Positions 34,151 through 46,567 of a stretch of 64,000 nt of DNA are shown piece by piece. Source of the stretch: Dipteronia dyeriana (Eukaryota; Streptophyta; Magnoliopsida; Sapindales; Sapindaceae); contig CM065300.1 in the NCBI GenBank assembly GCA_032871835.1, positions 110,977,088-111,041,087 of the forward strand. Reading direction: 5' to 3'. Numbering within the stretch: position 1 is the stretch's first letter; every line of letters begins with the position of its first letter. Both the position numbers and the translations under genes were made by a program. The notes under the pieces were generated by a model. The model did not search any database. It saw only the letters and a list, made by a program, of their open reading frames with translations, and was not told the DNA's origin.

Positions 34151-36517
34151 ATGACCGCTCCCGTGATTCAAGGCAATCCCACCGAAGATTTCATCAACGT
34201 CACTGCTCCACCCACTTTTATTTATACCCATCTGCTTCACCGTCTTCCTCACACTTCTTTTTCTTTAAAAACTCAAATTCTCGACGATGCCAAATTTTCT
34301 CTCGAGCAATACCTTCACTTTATATTCTTTTGTCGAACTTGCAAACCTCATTTTAGCAAGCTGAAAGCCAGTCATGATTCAATCAACTCCATTGCCAATG
34401 GTGAGAAAGTCACCAGTCTTGCCCCTAGAAAACAGGCACGAAAGGTGTCTGACGGTGATAACTCTCCACCTAATTTTCAGAGACGCCGGTCAAATAGAAC
34501 AATAGCTATTGAAACCGGGTTTTCTAACAGATCTATTAGCCCCCTGAACCTGGTAGATGAGGATTCTGATAGGGAGCCAGAAAGAGTCACGGCCGGAGAG
34601 GCTTAAGTCATAGTTGTTGGTCCTCTTCTGGAAAGGCTTTCTCCCTTTGACTTTAGGGTCATCCTGGACTCCATTGTTGATCCGAACTCGATCGCCTATT
34701 TGAGGTCCAAGTATGGCATCCCCGACAACATTTCCTTTTCAGTTCCTCACATAAACTATGACATCTTCAATCCCTCCAAAGACGTTCTTCCAATTCATGT
34801 AGCGGCCCTCAAGAATGGGGTCAGGCTTCCTCTTCATCCTACCCTCCGATGAGCTCTCAGTGCTCTACAGCTAGCTCCCCTCTAACTGATGCCCGGCTTC
34901 TAGAGGCATCTGATTGGCTTTCTTATGCCGTGGAGGGAACATTGCGAGCTAAGCAATGTTACTAATAAGCCGAGAGCAGAGGAGTTGGCTTACCTCTTCT
35001 AGTTATAAAGCCTGTCTGGTGCTCCCCGGGGTCAGTTCTTTACGAAAGCTAAGAACAAGCTCCATTTCATCATCCCATTGCATCAATGAAGAACCTCACC
35101 TAGAAGGAGGAATGGAACCTGGCAGGGGATGACTGGGGTAAATTAATCTTTATCAGCGGGCATGAGTTCACAGTTCCCACTGCCTTTAATGATATGCAAT
35201 CATGGGGCCTGAATTCCTTACCCATTGAGTCTAAAGCAATTTTGAGGACCATCCTCGCTAGGAACTACCTGAATATGAAGTTCCCAACTACTGATCCTTT
35301 TGATTCTCGAAGGGTGAATCGATACCTATAAATTTATGTTGCTACTCCTCGTAAGTAAAGTAGCACTTGGTTGACTTTATTGTTGCTCTAGCTTCCCGTG
35401 AAGCCCAACAAGCTTGCACCCTCCCCCATCTACCAGATTGGGTTAGGAAACCCCTTTGGCTTTCTCAGAGAAAGAGGAACAACTGTTCCAACTGCGGCTT
35501 CATCTGTTCTTGTTGTGTACCTCTCTCAGCACAGGTCCAAGATGTCGATCCTCGCATCACGGGCTACTAGGGTACTTGGTAAGGGGGCCTCTGTTTCTCA
35601 AGCAGTTGGTGTAGCAACGATTGATCCTGCTCCAGTTGCCCCTAATTCTAGTGCTTCTACTCCTGTCACCCCTGCTTCTAACTTGCCAGACATTTCTACC
35701 CCACCATTTACATTCCCAACCCCTCGAGCTTCGAACGACCCCAAGGCTAGTGTTGAGGGGGTCCCCCTTGCTTGCCCACAAAATCAGTCAAGCTCGACCA
35801 TGCTTGACAATATCTTGGGGCAATTTGTCGCTTCTTACCCTGGTGACAGTCTTTCTACGATGGCTTCGATGCCAGTAGATATCTTGATCACCAAGGGGTT
35901 TACCCTCTTGGTCGAGGTAATCATCATCCTTTATCTTTTCCTACAACGATTTACTTAGTCACTTTCCAACTTGAACTCTTGTAGGCCTTCAAATTCAATG
36001 TTGTCATGGGCCACCAAGTGGCCTTTCTTCTTGATCAGGCGGCCAACGTTGAGGCTGAGGCTGAGGCTGAAGCTGAGCGGGCCATGGGGTTTTTATCACG
36101 GGCTCAAGATCTAGTACAAGAGATGACCTCCAGCCAGAGAGGGATAGAGGCAGAGCTAGCCGAGCTTCACTGTGACAACGAGAGTTTGAAACGATCCCTC
36201 GAAAAAGAAACCCTCCGATCTAAACGTCGAGCAAAACGATAGGATTCCTGGAAAGCTAAGGCTAAGATTTTAGACATCGAGTATCAGGCCTTGCATTCTC
36301 AGGTGGCTAAGCTGCAAGCGAAAGTGGATGCCTCCTTCAGTAAACTGTATTTTTATGCCTCCGTCCAGGTCACCGAAACTCTGCCTCTTCCCTACGACAT
36401 ATCCACTATCGTTGTTTGGGATAAAGAGGAGTTAATGACAAAGGTTGTAGAGATATCTCACCCGAATGGTGATGGAGCGGGTCCTTCTGGCTTAGCTGGA
36501 GTCTGGAAGCAACCTGT
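34151..36517 (+). pseudogene. Antisense accessory ORF of Tat1, 5' part
   Basis: This gene lies on the plus strand, opposite to the element's pol, between pol and the 3' LTR. Tat elements are known to carry additional ORFs there, often antisense. The ATG at 34151 opens MTAPVIQGNPTEDFINVTAP and stays open to 34606, ending acidic (DEDSDREPERVTAGEA). The middle (34607-35397) is broken but holds KNKLHFIIPLHQ and DDWGKLIFISGHEF. A Ser/Thr/Pro-rich linker (35600-35760) and a coiled coil follow (36006-36517; EAEAEAEAERAM, QRGIEAELAELHCDNESLKR), with an in-frame TAG at 36240. It is split at 36517 by copia copy 3 and continues at 46383 and 57103. Role unknown. Confidence 0.75.
36513..36517. other. Target site duplication, copia copy 3 (left)
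   Basis: CCTGT directly before the LTR; the right partner at 46383-46387 is CTTGT, one mismatch. Confidence 0.8.
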
Positions 36518-38904
36518 TGTAGGGAAAAATCGGTTCAAAATACGGCGTAAGCGTAGAATGAGGGTTTGAAATATTTTCAAAAAAATCGCTTTAAAAGAAA
36601 GAACCTTAACCCTAGATTAATTGACGTATAATTAAAGTATCGTACCCTCGTGACGATTGAACAAGTGCCGAATTTAATCTGTAAGATCTTCCAATCCAAT
36701 CACGAACATAAATCACCTAGGAGTGTGAGCTCCCTTTCTTTAAATGGTATACCTGAGGATGGAAACAAACAAAATCTCTTTCTTTTGTTAGTCAAAATAA
36801 TCCTCCAAGAGAAAAAAAAAAGAACGTTAGGTCACTTGTTAATTATCAATCAATTTGATTGAAACTCGTGTGAACCTAGATTCGATGTTGTACACAAAAC
36901 CTTTTAATGTAAAGGCTACTAGTGCACTATCGAACACAAAACATTCTTTCTTCCTTTTCCTCTCTACCACATTTTCACGAACCAATCTTTAGAGTTGGAC
37001 GAATTTATCTTGAGCAAGAACCAAATTCTGTACACTCAAAACTCTCTCTTTGCCGAAATTTTTCTCCAAGAAAAAGGTAATGGCCGAATTTTTTTTTTAA
37101 AAAAAATTAGGTTGGTCGAATTCTACACTATCATATATATAGTGGCCGAATTCTTCGTCCATTTAATTTATGAGACCAAATTCTCTCCTAAGAAGGATTT
37201 ACTTGATGGGCAAGAATCCTTTCCTTAGGAGGATTACTTGGTGGGCAAGAATCATTTCCTTAAGAAGATTTACTTGGTGGGCAAGAATCATTTTCTAAGA
37301 AGAAATCTTTTTTACACCAAGACTCCTAATCCAAATCAAATAGTGTAATTATTCAATAACAAATTATTGAATATAATTAAATTGTAAATAAATTTAAACT
37401 TCCTAATTTGATCAATTATCAATTAGAGTTTTAATATAAATCAAATACGACCTAATTTGACTAGATAAATAAATTTATATTATTTATTTATTTATCAAAG
37501 ATAGTATTTGATACTTATCATATTACCAATAATAATATGACTGTAGGAAACCATCTCCTACTGGAAAAAAGATTTTGACTTTTAATTAAATAATTATTTA
37601 ATTAAGCAATTAATTTCCATTTAATTAAATAATAAAATAAAAAACAATATATATGGATATTCTACAAGTCCTAACTGCCCAAGCCTAAATGAATGAGCCA
37701 AATATTGTCTTTCCTATTTTATTAAATCCATTGGACTTAAATAAAAAGTCCACATTTGAACTAGACCTATTCTTACTTAAAGAAACAAGTCCACATGCCT
37801 TAATACAATTCTAAATAGACCCATAAATTGGTAAGGTAGAATATATCAAGTGATCTATGCAAGTTCATGTGGATTAGAGATCTTGGCGGGCTATCTAAAT
37901 TTAAGCTCCAATTGACATAACCTAATCACAATCAAAAAATGATTCCCTTAGGCCCAATCTATTAATTTTAGTTCATTCCACTAAAGAACTAAAATTGAAC
38001 TCTTAAATACATATAGAATAAGTTAATATTGCCCATTCATGCCCTAGACAATCTTAATGGAGAAAGTATATCCTCGTGAAGAATATCAGTAATCGACTAG
38101 AGCTCATAAACCACCGATAACTCTGCAAGTTACCATATTTACTCATATGACCACATTTTGAACTTGGATATTTTTGACTTGTCCATAAGCCATATTTCAA
38201 TAGACACTATTGAAAACTTAACGTTAAGATTTAATATCCAATACCTCAAAACATCCATATGATGATATTCTACTCTCATTTAATAAATGGGGCCACTATG
38301 TCCATATCTATAAATGAAGTCCTCTATCGATTAACAATTGAATACCACCAAACTATCGAGGATAGACTATGCTATATAATGGTACTCATTGATAGCTCAA
38401 ATGATAACACTTGTAACCGGAAGTCCGACATGTATCTCAAGATTGAGATAGACTCTCCAATTGTCTTCAAGTGAAAACTTTTATCCATTGACGGTTCTGG
38501 ATAAAGTATTTCGCTGTGATCTAATTCAATGCACCTAATGCACTAGATTCTTTTAAAGGCACCACACTTTGATGATTTTAGACTCATCATAACACATTTG
38601 ATCCCACTCAAATGCTGACAAAAGAATCTACAACTTTGACAAGATAAAGACGCCCAACCTTTATCTTAAGTTGTGAATATTATTCAAGACTAACTAAAGA
38701 ATTGTGCCTACCTCATACATATTCAGATGTACGAACATTTCTTCTTTACTCATAGTCTTTTGACCTTATGATTATTAACTTTTGACAATTAGAATAATTA
38801 AACTATAAATGCTATAAGATTTGTTAAACTAGAAATCACTTTATTAATATGAAAATATTGTCAAATAAATTATTACACTCTTGCTATTGAGCATAATCCC
38901 AACA
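36518..38904 (-). repeat. 3' LTR of Angela-like copia copy 3
   Basis: 2387 bp. On the plus strand it runs from TGTAGGGAAAAATCGG to GCATAATCCCAACA; on the minus strand it therefore begins TGTTGGGATTATGC. It pairs with 44028-46382 over its full length with visible but moderate divergence. A minus-strand TATA box (CACTATATATATGA) lies at 37129-37142. The polypurine tract follows at 38905. Confidence 0.96.
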
Positions 38905-38918
38905 ATCTCCCACTTGCT
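38905..38918 (-). other. Polypurine tract, copia copy 3
   Basis: The minus strand reads AGCAAGTGGGAGAT directly before the LTR start TGTTGGG, the standard Angela-type PPT. Confidence 0.92.
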
Positions 38919-39482
38919 CTATAGCAAATGTGGCATATCTCTTATCCTCATATTCTCCAAGTGCCTATCATAACTCTTTTGTGATAGAGCCTTTGTGAAT
39001 GGATCTGCTAGATTTTCTACTGACGTGATCTTGGTTTTCGTCACATGTCCCCTATGCACAATTTCCCTTAAAAGGTGATACTTTCTTTTAATGTGTTTCC
39101 CTCTCTTATGACTTCTTTGTTCTCTCGAATTAGCCACTGCTTCGCTATTGTCACAATAGATAGTGATCTGCTTATTCGCATCACGAACCACTTTCAAGTC
39201 AATCAAGAATTGGCGAAGCCAGACAACCTCTTTAGCAGCTTCACATGCGGCAACATACTCAACTTCCATGGTGGACTCAGTAACACAAGATTGATTGATA
39301 CTCCTCCATATGATTGCCTCTCCTCCAAGTGTAAACACAGATCCTGATGTTGATCTTTTGGAGTCAGAATCCGATTGGAAATCAGAATCTGTATACCCAA
39401 TGGGATTTAAATCCTCTCTGGAGTATACAGGCATATAATCTCTCGTTCTCCTAAGATACTTTAAAATATGCTTGATTGTCAT
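38919..39482 (-). CDS. Copia RNase H, copy 3 (open domain of broken pol)
   Basis: A 187-residue open frame covers the whole copia RNase H. It starts in the RT connection (TIKHILKYLRRTRDYM), then GYTDSDFQ (first Asp), STSGSVFTLGGEAIIWRS, MEVEYVAACEAAKEVVWLRQ (Glu), IYCDNSEA (second Asp) and ENLADPFTK (third acidic site), ending MRIRDMPHLL just before the PPT. All expected catalytic acids are present, so this domain alone looks intact, but the upstream RT and integrase are broken and the domain has no start codon of its own. Part of a dead polyprotein. Confidence 0.88.
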   Translation of the reverse strand: MTIKHILKYLRRTRDYMPVYSREDLNPIGYTDSDFQSDSDSKRSTSGSVFTLGGEAIIWRSINQSCVTESTMEVEYVAACEAAKEVVWLRQFLIDLKVVRDANKQITIYCDNSEAVANSREQRSHKRGKHIKRKYHLLREIVHRGHVTKTKITSVENLADPFTKALSQKSYDRHLENMRIRDMPHLL

Positions 39483-40490
39483 CCAGTGATTAGAAACCAG
39501 CTAACTATGCTAACATCAAAACAAATATCTAGTATAGTGCAAAGTATTGCATACATGAGACTCCCAACTGCTAAGGCATATGGAACCCTACTCATGAATC
39601 GCTCTTCATGTTCATTCTTAGGAACTTATTCCTTAGAAAGTTTGATTCCATGTTTGAAAGGTAACACACATTTCTTGGAATCTTGCATGGAAAATCTAGA
39701 CAAGATTTTATCTATGTATGAAGCTTGGGATAATGTAATCGTTCTATTCTTTCTATCCCTTATGAATTGGATACCAGAATATAACTTGCTTCTCCTAAGT
39801 CCTTCATATCAAATTGTTTTGATAACCATTCTTTTACTGATTTTAATACACCTAAATCGTTTCAGATGAGTAGTATATCATTGATGTAAAGAACAAGAAA
39901 AACAAACTTGTCGCCTTTAATCCTTTTGTATACACGTGGTTCGTTAAGGTTTTGAATAAATCCAAAACTTTTCACGGCTTGATCGAACCGTATGTTCCTG
40001 GATCTGGATGTTTGCTTCAATCCATATATGGATCTTTGCCACTTGCATACCATTTCCTCTTGGCCCTTTTCAATGAATCCTTCCGGTTGCATCATATAGA
40101 TGCTTTCGTTAAGACTTCCATTAAGGAAACTATTTTGACATCCATTTACCAAATCTCTAAGTCTAGAGATGCCGCAATGGATAAGAGTATCCTAATGGAT
40201 TTAAGCATGGCCACAGGAGAGAAGTTTTTCCTTATAATCTATACCTTCCTTCTATGCGTAACCTTTAGATACCAATCTTGCTTTAAAGGTTTTTACCTTT
40301 CCATCCATTCCTCTTTTCCTCTTGTATACCCACTTGCACCCAATGGGTTTTATCCCTTTAGGCAAGTCTACAAGATACCAGACTTTGTTTTTGCACATAA
40401 ATTCAATTTTGGATTGCATTGCCTTTCGCCAATGGCGACAATTTAACTCTTTCATTGCTTCCTTGTACGTATAGGGATCATCGAAATCCG
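39483..40490 (-). pseudogene. Copia reverse transcriptase, copy 3
   Basis: Reading leftwards: LNCRHWRKAMQSKIEFM and GCKWVYKRKRGMDGKV (40455-40252), then the FSP-AMLKSIR block in a broken frame. At 40152-39862 the frame opens again with SFLNGSLNESIYMMQPEGF, SIYGLKQTSRSRNIRFDQA and LVLYINDILLI. The catalytic motif is YIND rather than YVDD, so the first Asp is Asn. The following LGIQ and SQASYIDKIL region (39860-39640) is frameshifted. Inactive. Confidence 0.88.
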
Positions 40491-41400
40491 AGAGATTCTC
40501 TACAGATTCTTCTAGACCGATGTATCTCTTGAGTTATCTACTAAACCCTCTTACTACGATGAGGTATGGTAGATTGTTGATCTTGTGTTGATATGGAAAT
40601 TACAATTGGGCTAGGTTATGAATCCTCTTACGGAATTGTATCTCCTAAAAGCTCATTCAGGACAATTCTACTTTTAGGCACAAAATTATTCATATAGTCA
40701 TCTTCCAGAAATTTAGCATTTGTCGAAATAAATACTTTAAGATCTAAAGGACTATAAAAATATTATCCTTTGGTTCCTTTTAGATACCTTACAAATATCC
40801 ATGTTTCTGAATGAGTTTCCATCTTTTTTGTCTTTCCTTTTAATATGTGCACAGGACATCCAAATATCCATAAATGCTGTAAACTATGCTTTTGCCCGGT
40901 CCACAACTCATGCGGTGTTTTAGGAACCGACTTAGATGGTACACCGTTTAGAATGTACATTGTAGTTTGTAAAGCATATCCTCAAAATGAATTAGGAGGC
41001 GTTGAATAACTCAATATAGATCTAACATTGTCCAAAACAGTTCTATTTCTCCTTTCTGCAACCTCTTTTTGTTGAGGTGTACCTGGCATAGAAAACTTAG
41101 AATTATCCAATTATCAATAAGATATTGTTGAAACTCACCGGATTGATATTCTCCACCACGATCAGACCTTAAGATTTATATGTGTTTCTCTAGCTGATTT
41201 TCAACTTCAGCTTTATATACTTTGAACATGTCAAAAGCATCCGACTTATGTCGCATGAGATACACATAGCCAAATCTTGAGTAATCATCTGTGACAGTGA
41301 TGAAGTACTCATATCCACCTCTAGCTTGAATGCTCATAGGACCACACATATCAGTGTGTATCATTCCTAATCATCCAGTGGCTATTGTGCCTTTTATCAA
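40491..41400 (-). pseudogene. Copia integrase, copy 3
   Basis: The core is open at 41364-41176: MIHTDMCGPMSIQARGGYEY (first Asp), DDYSRFGYVYLMRHKSDAFD. The second Asp is in LRSDRGGEY near 41160 and the Glu in EVAERRNRT near 41055. The C-terminal part at 40960-40763 reads [38 protein letters not shown]. The QQNG motif has decayed and stops separate the parts. Non-functional. Confidence 0.87.
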
Positions 41401-41935
41401 GAATGACCATTTGGTCATCTTACCTTCCAAACAAGATTTACAAGCTGGTAGATTATTAACCTTTAAGTCACTTAAAGGTCCATCACTAACCAGTCTTTTG
41501 ATCCTATTAAGATTAATATGACCTAGGCGCAAATGCCATACGTAGGTTTAATCTTTTGATAATTTTACTCTTTTATGATTAGGTTCCATTGATTCCTTGT
41601 CTAACAAATGAGAGATATTGCTATGCAAAAAGAATAAACCTTTTTCCAATGTACCTTTGCAAACAAATTTGATATTGCTACTAATAATAAAACCTTTATT
41701 AAAAGTAACCGAATATCCAAATTTATTTAGACATGAAACCGAAATTAAATTCCTCTTAAATTATGTTACATAATAAACGTTTATTAAATTTAAATGTCTA
41801 TAAGAATCTAAATTGATTCTAATATCCACCAGTAGACACCAACGCTCTGTTGCCTAAACGCAAGTTGATTTCATTCTCATTTAATCTCTTCCTTTCTCGG
41901 AACCACTTCTAGTTAAGCCCAAGTTACTTTTTCTT
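41401..41935 (-). pseudogene. GAG-pre-integrase region, copy 3
   Basis: The minus strand encodes, in broken frames, the block from RLNENEINLRLG through YRHLNLINVYY, KVTFN-type beta strands and HLRLGHINLNRIKRLVSDG to CKSC. As in copy 1, the Lys-rich gag tail (KKVKKQQKKK) is joined within about 20 codons to RLNENE, so the zinc knuckle and the protease catalytic site are missing. A stop replaces several residues. Inactive. Confidence 0.8.
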
Positions 41936-42617
41936 TTGTTGTTTCTTAACCTTCTTACGGGTCTTAACAGTAACAACTTTACTAACCGTATGAATCTCTT
42001 AACCCTTGCCTATCACAAGGATTTTCTTGGTGCTTTAATCATCTTACATCAGGCCCTACAAGGTGCACTCCTTATTGTTCAAGGTATTGACCAACTTGAA
42101 CTGATCAATGGAATCTAACAATGAGTTGACAATCATATGATCAATGACTTTTATATCAATTTTCGCCTCACCATTTATATCAGCACCATTGAGTTCAGCA
42201 ATTTTGAAACGAGCTATGACTTTTATCATATGATCTTTCACATCTTATCGAGATTTCATCCTAAGATTCTTGAAATTAGTCAATGCCTCTCTCTTAGTCG
42301 TCATGGATTTCATAGCAAACATCTCTTTCAGAGACATCATTATATCGACAACAGTCTCCATTCCTTCATGTTGCTGTTGCAATACGTCAGAGATGGTGGC
42401 CATAATGTAACATTTAACCATCTCATCTGAAGACTTTCACTATTGATACTCCTCTCTTTGCTCCTAAGTAGATTCATTAGTTTGATGGTTAAGGAATAAA
42501 CAGAACGAATTTATGTTTTTCAGCTTGCAACAACAACCCAATTTTCCTTTTCCTTGTGACATAATTATCATTAGTTAAAGTATAATCTTTTACGATGCTG
42601 TTTAGGGATGGGGTCAT
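41936..42617 (-). pseudogene. Copia gag, copy 3
   Basis: The start ATG at 42617 opens MTPSLNSIVKDYTLTNDNYV, matching copy 2 gag (22101). The best open piece is 42241-42056: KDHMIKVIARFKIAELNGAD, then VNSLLDSIDQFKLVNTLNNK. Compared with copy 2, six extra residues (about 18 bp, IKVIDH) are inserted after the AKID motif; they resemble the DHMIKVI just upstream, suggesting a local duplication. Stops are frequent. The zinc knuckle is absent. Confidence 0.8.
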
Positions 42618-43439
42618 GATTTCTTTATAATAACAAAACTTATATAAGTAAACAATCATGATATAGCACTTTCAAATATTTATCTTTAATTATATAAAAT
42701 AATTCAATCGTAAAATTCAACGGTGATCCAACACCCATCATGTCAAGCCTCATTTGGGAGTTTGCACCATTTACTAGTTGGACTAGGTCCCACATAATTG
42801 TTAACATAACAACCAACATTTTCAATCTTAGCCATGCAATTTTATTAACAAGAACTCTTAGGAGGATATTAATAAAATTACATTGAGTGTGTTACCAAGT
42901 TATCGACCTTCAATATATTCCCTCACGAATATCCCTCCTTTAGGAGTTGATATTGTTTGGGTTAGTTGTCTAGTCTATCCTTGTAAGGAAGTATCTTGCT
43001 AAATTCCATTCATGAATACCCCTTGAGGGGTTATTATATGAAACATAAAGCTCAACTAAACTTGGAGGCCGTAGTTGTTCCAAAACACCTTCTCCCACTC
43101 AATTGTTTAAGGCGTGTGATCGAATTCCATAGAATGGTTTACCAAGTTATCTATATGCCAATTAGATACCTAATCGATTCAACGCATGTTCATACCAAAA
43201 GAGATATATGAGTGGCACTCCTATTCTATATGACATGTTATCAAACAATGACAAACATTGCAATATTTACAAAAATATAAATAGCTACAATTTTGGTCCA
43301 TCCTAGAAAAAGAAGTAAATTACATATGTCTTGGAATACAAAAGCTCATTTCCTGGCGAACAAGTCTTCACGCGACCATCGTCTATTTGGACACCCCTCG
43401 GCTGCTTCCCATGGGCGTGCGCAACCTTGGCTCCATGAA

Positions 43440-43556
43440 GGGCTGCCGTGTGTAGCCCATGGGATCCATAGGGCTGCCGTGCGTAGCCCATGGGATCCAT
43501 AGGGCTGCCGTGCGTAGCCCATGGCATCCATGGGGCTGCCGTGCGCAGCCCATGCC
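43440..43556. repeat. 31-bp GC-rich tandem array in copia leader
   Basis: GGGCTGCCGTG starts at 43440, 43471, 43502 and 43533, exactly 31 bp apart; each unit also has TAGCCCATGGGATCCAT or a close variant. GC content is far above the flanks. Copy 2 has one unamplified related stretch (21190-21260). Confidence 0.95.
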
Positions 43557-43892
43557 GTAACAATCGTGACTGTGCACTCATTCACATGTATGATTGTTGC
43601 TATGGTACGCATGGTACCAAACTTGTTCCGGTTGTTCCCAATTCTTCAAACCTTCGAGTCTTCGATACTTGAATGTATTACAGAAGAATTTTAAATAATA
43701 AAATACTGTAGTATTCTTAATACAATATAGTGCAGTTTTTTTTTATTAAAATATCAAGGTAAATAAAAAAAAAACTTAGCAACTACCAAGAAGGAAATTA
43801 TGGCGATGATAGGTCACCCTTCTTGTTACAATCCCAAAACAAAAATACATTGAAATTCCATGACCAAAATTGAGCAATAACAAACCACATAA

Positions 43893-43919
<27 letters not shown>
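43893..43919. repeat. (CA)n microsatellite
   Basis: About 13 CA units in the leader of copia copy 3, at the position where copy 2 has its (TA)n tract. Confidence 0.95.
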
Positions 43920-43923
<4 letters not shown>

Positions 43924-44013
43924 GAGTGTCATCTCTTTCTAAAACATGCATATTTACAATAAAAAGAAGTAGATTCACGTACATACACATCAATTAATCT
44001 AAGGTACAACCAG

Positions 44014-44025
44014 ACTCTGATACCA
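44014..44025 (-). other. Primer-binding site (tRNA-iMet), copia copy 3
   Basis: The minus strand reads TGGTATCAGAGT, two bases after the LTR end. Eleven of twelve bases match the usual iMet site TGGTATCAGAGC. Confidence 0.92.
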
Positions 44026-44027
44026 AT

Positions 44028-46382
44028 TGTAGGGAAAAATCGGTTCAAAACGCGGCGGAAGCGTACAATAAGGGTTTGAAATACTTTAAAAATTTTCCCT
44101 TTAAAACAAAGAACCTTAACCCTAGATTAATTGACGTATAATTAAAGTATCGTACCTTTTTCTCATGACGATTGAACAAACACCGAATTTAATCTGCAAG
44201 ATCTTCCAATCCAATCATGAACGTGAATCACCTAGGAGTGTGAGCTTTCTTTTATTAATTTGTATACATGAGGACGGAAACAAACAAAATCTCTTTCTTT
44301 TGTTGGTCACAATAATCCTCCAAGAAGAAAAACAATGAACGTTAGGTCACTTGTGAATTATCAATCAGTTTGATTGAAGCTCGCATGAACCTAGATTTGA
44401 TGTTGTACATAAAACATTTTTAATGCAAAGGCTACTAGTGCACTATCGAATGCAAAAAGTTTTTTCTTCCTTTTCCACTTTGCCAAATTTTCACACACCA
44501 ATCATTAGAGTTGGAAGAATTTATCTAGAGCAATAACCAAATTCTTTACGCTGAAAATTCTCTCTTGGCCGAAATTTCTCTCCAAGAAAAAGGTAATGGC
44601 CGATTTTTATTTTTTTTTAAATAAGTTGGCTGAATTCCACGCTATCATATATATAGTGGCCCAATTCTTCATCCTTTTAATTTAGGAGACCAAATTCTCT
44701 CCTAAGAAGAATTTACTTGATGGGTTATAATCCTTTCCTTAAGAGGATTTACCTGGTGGGCAAGAATCTTTTTCTAAGAAGAATTCTTTTTTACACCAAG
44801 ACTCCTAATCCAAATCAAATAGTTTTTTTATTCAATAACCAATTATTGAATATAACTAAATTGTGACTACATTAAAACTTCCTAATTTGACCAACTGTCA
44901 ATTAGAATTTTAAAAGAAATCAAATACTTCCTAATTTGACTAGATAAATAAATTCCTATTATTTATTTACTTACTTATCAAATACAGTATTTTATACTTA
45001 TCATATTACCAACAATAATATGACTATAAGAGACCATCTTCTACTAGAAAAAAGATTTTCACTTTTTATTAAATAATTAATTAATTAATCAATTTCCAGT
45101 TAATTAAATAATAAAAAAACAATATATAAGGCTATTCTTCATGCCCTAGCCACCCAAGCCTCTATGTATGGGCCAAATAATATTTCCTATTTTATTAAAT
45201 CCATTGGATTTAAATAAAAAGTCCACATGTGAACTAGACCTATTCTTACTAAAAGAAACAAGTCCACATGCATTAATACAATTCTAGATGGACCCATAAA
45301 TTGGTCAGGTAGAATATATCAAGTGATCCATCGCAAGTTCGTGTGGATTTGGGATCTTGGCGGACTATCTAAATTTAAGCTCCAATAGACATAACATAAT
45401 CACAATAAAAAAATGATTCACTTAGGTCCAATCTATTAATTTTAGTTCATTCCACTAAAGAACTAAAATTAAACTCTTGAATAAAGATAGAATCAGTTAA
45501 TATTACTCATTCATACCCTAGACAATCTTAATGGAGAAAGTGTATCCTCGTGAAGAAAATCAGTAATCGCCAAAAGCTCATAGACCGCCTATAGCTCTCT
45601 AAGTTGCCATATTTACTCATATGATCACATTTTGAACTTGGATATTTTTGACTTGTCCAGAAGCCATATTTCAATAGACACTATTGAAAACTTAACGTTA
45701 AGATTTAATATCCAATACCTCAAAACATCAATATGATGATATTCTACACTCATTTAATAAATGGGGCCACGATGTCCATATCTAAAAATAAAGTCCTCTA
45801 TCGATTAGCAAATGAATACCACCAAACTATCGAGGATAGACTGTGCTATATAATAGTACTCATTGATAGCTTAAATGATAATACTTTCAACCATAAGTCC
45901 AACTTTTACCTCAGGATTGACATAGACACTCAGATTGTCTTCGAGTGAAAACTTTTATCCGTTGACGGTTCTTGATAAAGTATTTCACTGTGATCCTATT
46001 CAATGCACCCAGTGCACTAGATTGTTTTGCATAAAGACACCACACTTTGATGATTTTTGACCAATCATAACACATTTGATCCCACTCAAATGCTAGCAAA
46101 AGAATCTACAACTTTGACAAGATTATGGCACCCAACCTTTATCTTAAGTTGTGAAATTTTTCAAGACTAACTAAAGAATTGTGTCTACCTCATACATATC
46201 CAAATGTATGAAAAATTCTTCTTTTCTCATAGTCTTTTGACCTTATGATTATTTACTTTTGACAATTATAATAAAAAAAACTATAAATGCTGTACTATTT
46301 GTTAAACTAGAAATCACTTTTATAATATGATAAGATTGTCAAATACATTATTACACTCTAGCTATCGAGCATAATCCCAACA
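44028..46382 (-). repeat. 5' LTR of Angela-like copia copy 3
   Basis: 2355 bp, from TGTAGGGAAAAATCGG to CATAATCCCAACA on the plus strand; pairs with 36518-38904. A minus-strand TATA box lies at about 44643-44657. In minus orientation it drives transcription leftwards into the element. Flanked on the right by CTTGT, the partner of the target duplication. Confidence 0.96.
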
Positions 46383-46567
46383 CTTGTCGTGACAGATCCT
46401 CCTCTTCCTCCTCTGGTCTTACCAGTCTCAGGTCACAGGGTTCTGCCTGTATAGCCCGATGGGGGCCTGCCAGGAGCTTGGAAGGAGGTCCTAAACTGTC
46501 CTGAAGAGCCCTCTAAAGAAGATTTGGAGGTTGAGTAGAACATGATGGAGTCATTGGTAAACCGTCT
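46383..46567 (+). pseudogene. Antisense accessory ORF of Tat1, middle part
   Basis: 185 bp of Tat1 DNA are trapped between two insertions. Read from the left break, the frame continues VVTDPPLPPLVLPVSGHRVL, then after a stop GGLPGAWKEVLNCPEEPSKE and ESLVNRL, a Pro-rich and then acidic stretch. It joins in frame to the coiled coil ending at 36517 once copia copy 3 and one target repeat are disregarded, and continues at 57103. Stops show it was decaying. Confidence 0.7.

Larger units (their letters stand above)
42618..44013 (-). other. Untranslated leader of copia copy 3
   Basis: This lies between PBS and gag and is homologous to 20737-22100 inverted. It contains the 31-bp array (43440-43556) and a (CA)n tract (43893-43919). 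No gene is recognised; several short frames across the array are by-products of the repeat. Confidence 0.7.

Noticed and set aside
38259..38474. Recurring 71-codon frame (also 18711-18926 and 45733-45948)
   Set aside because: It recurs only because it lies in the LTRs of the same Angela-like family; codons differ by stops in copy 1 and there is no known domain. A conserved LTR segment is the simpler reading.
43440..43556. Possible CRISPR-like array
   Set aside because: Units are contiguous 31-bp tandem copies without distinct spacers, in a plant retrotransposon leader.
43303..43672. Several overlapping frames on both strands over the 31-bp array
   Set aside because: All are by-products of the repeat; a 31-bp period cycles through frames.
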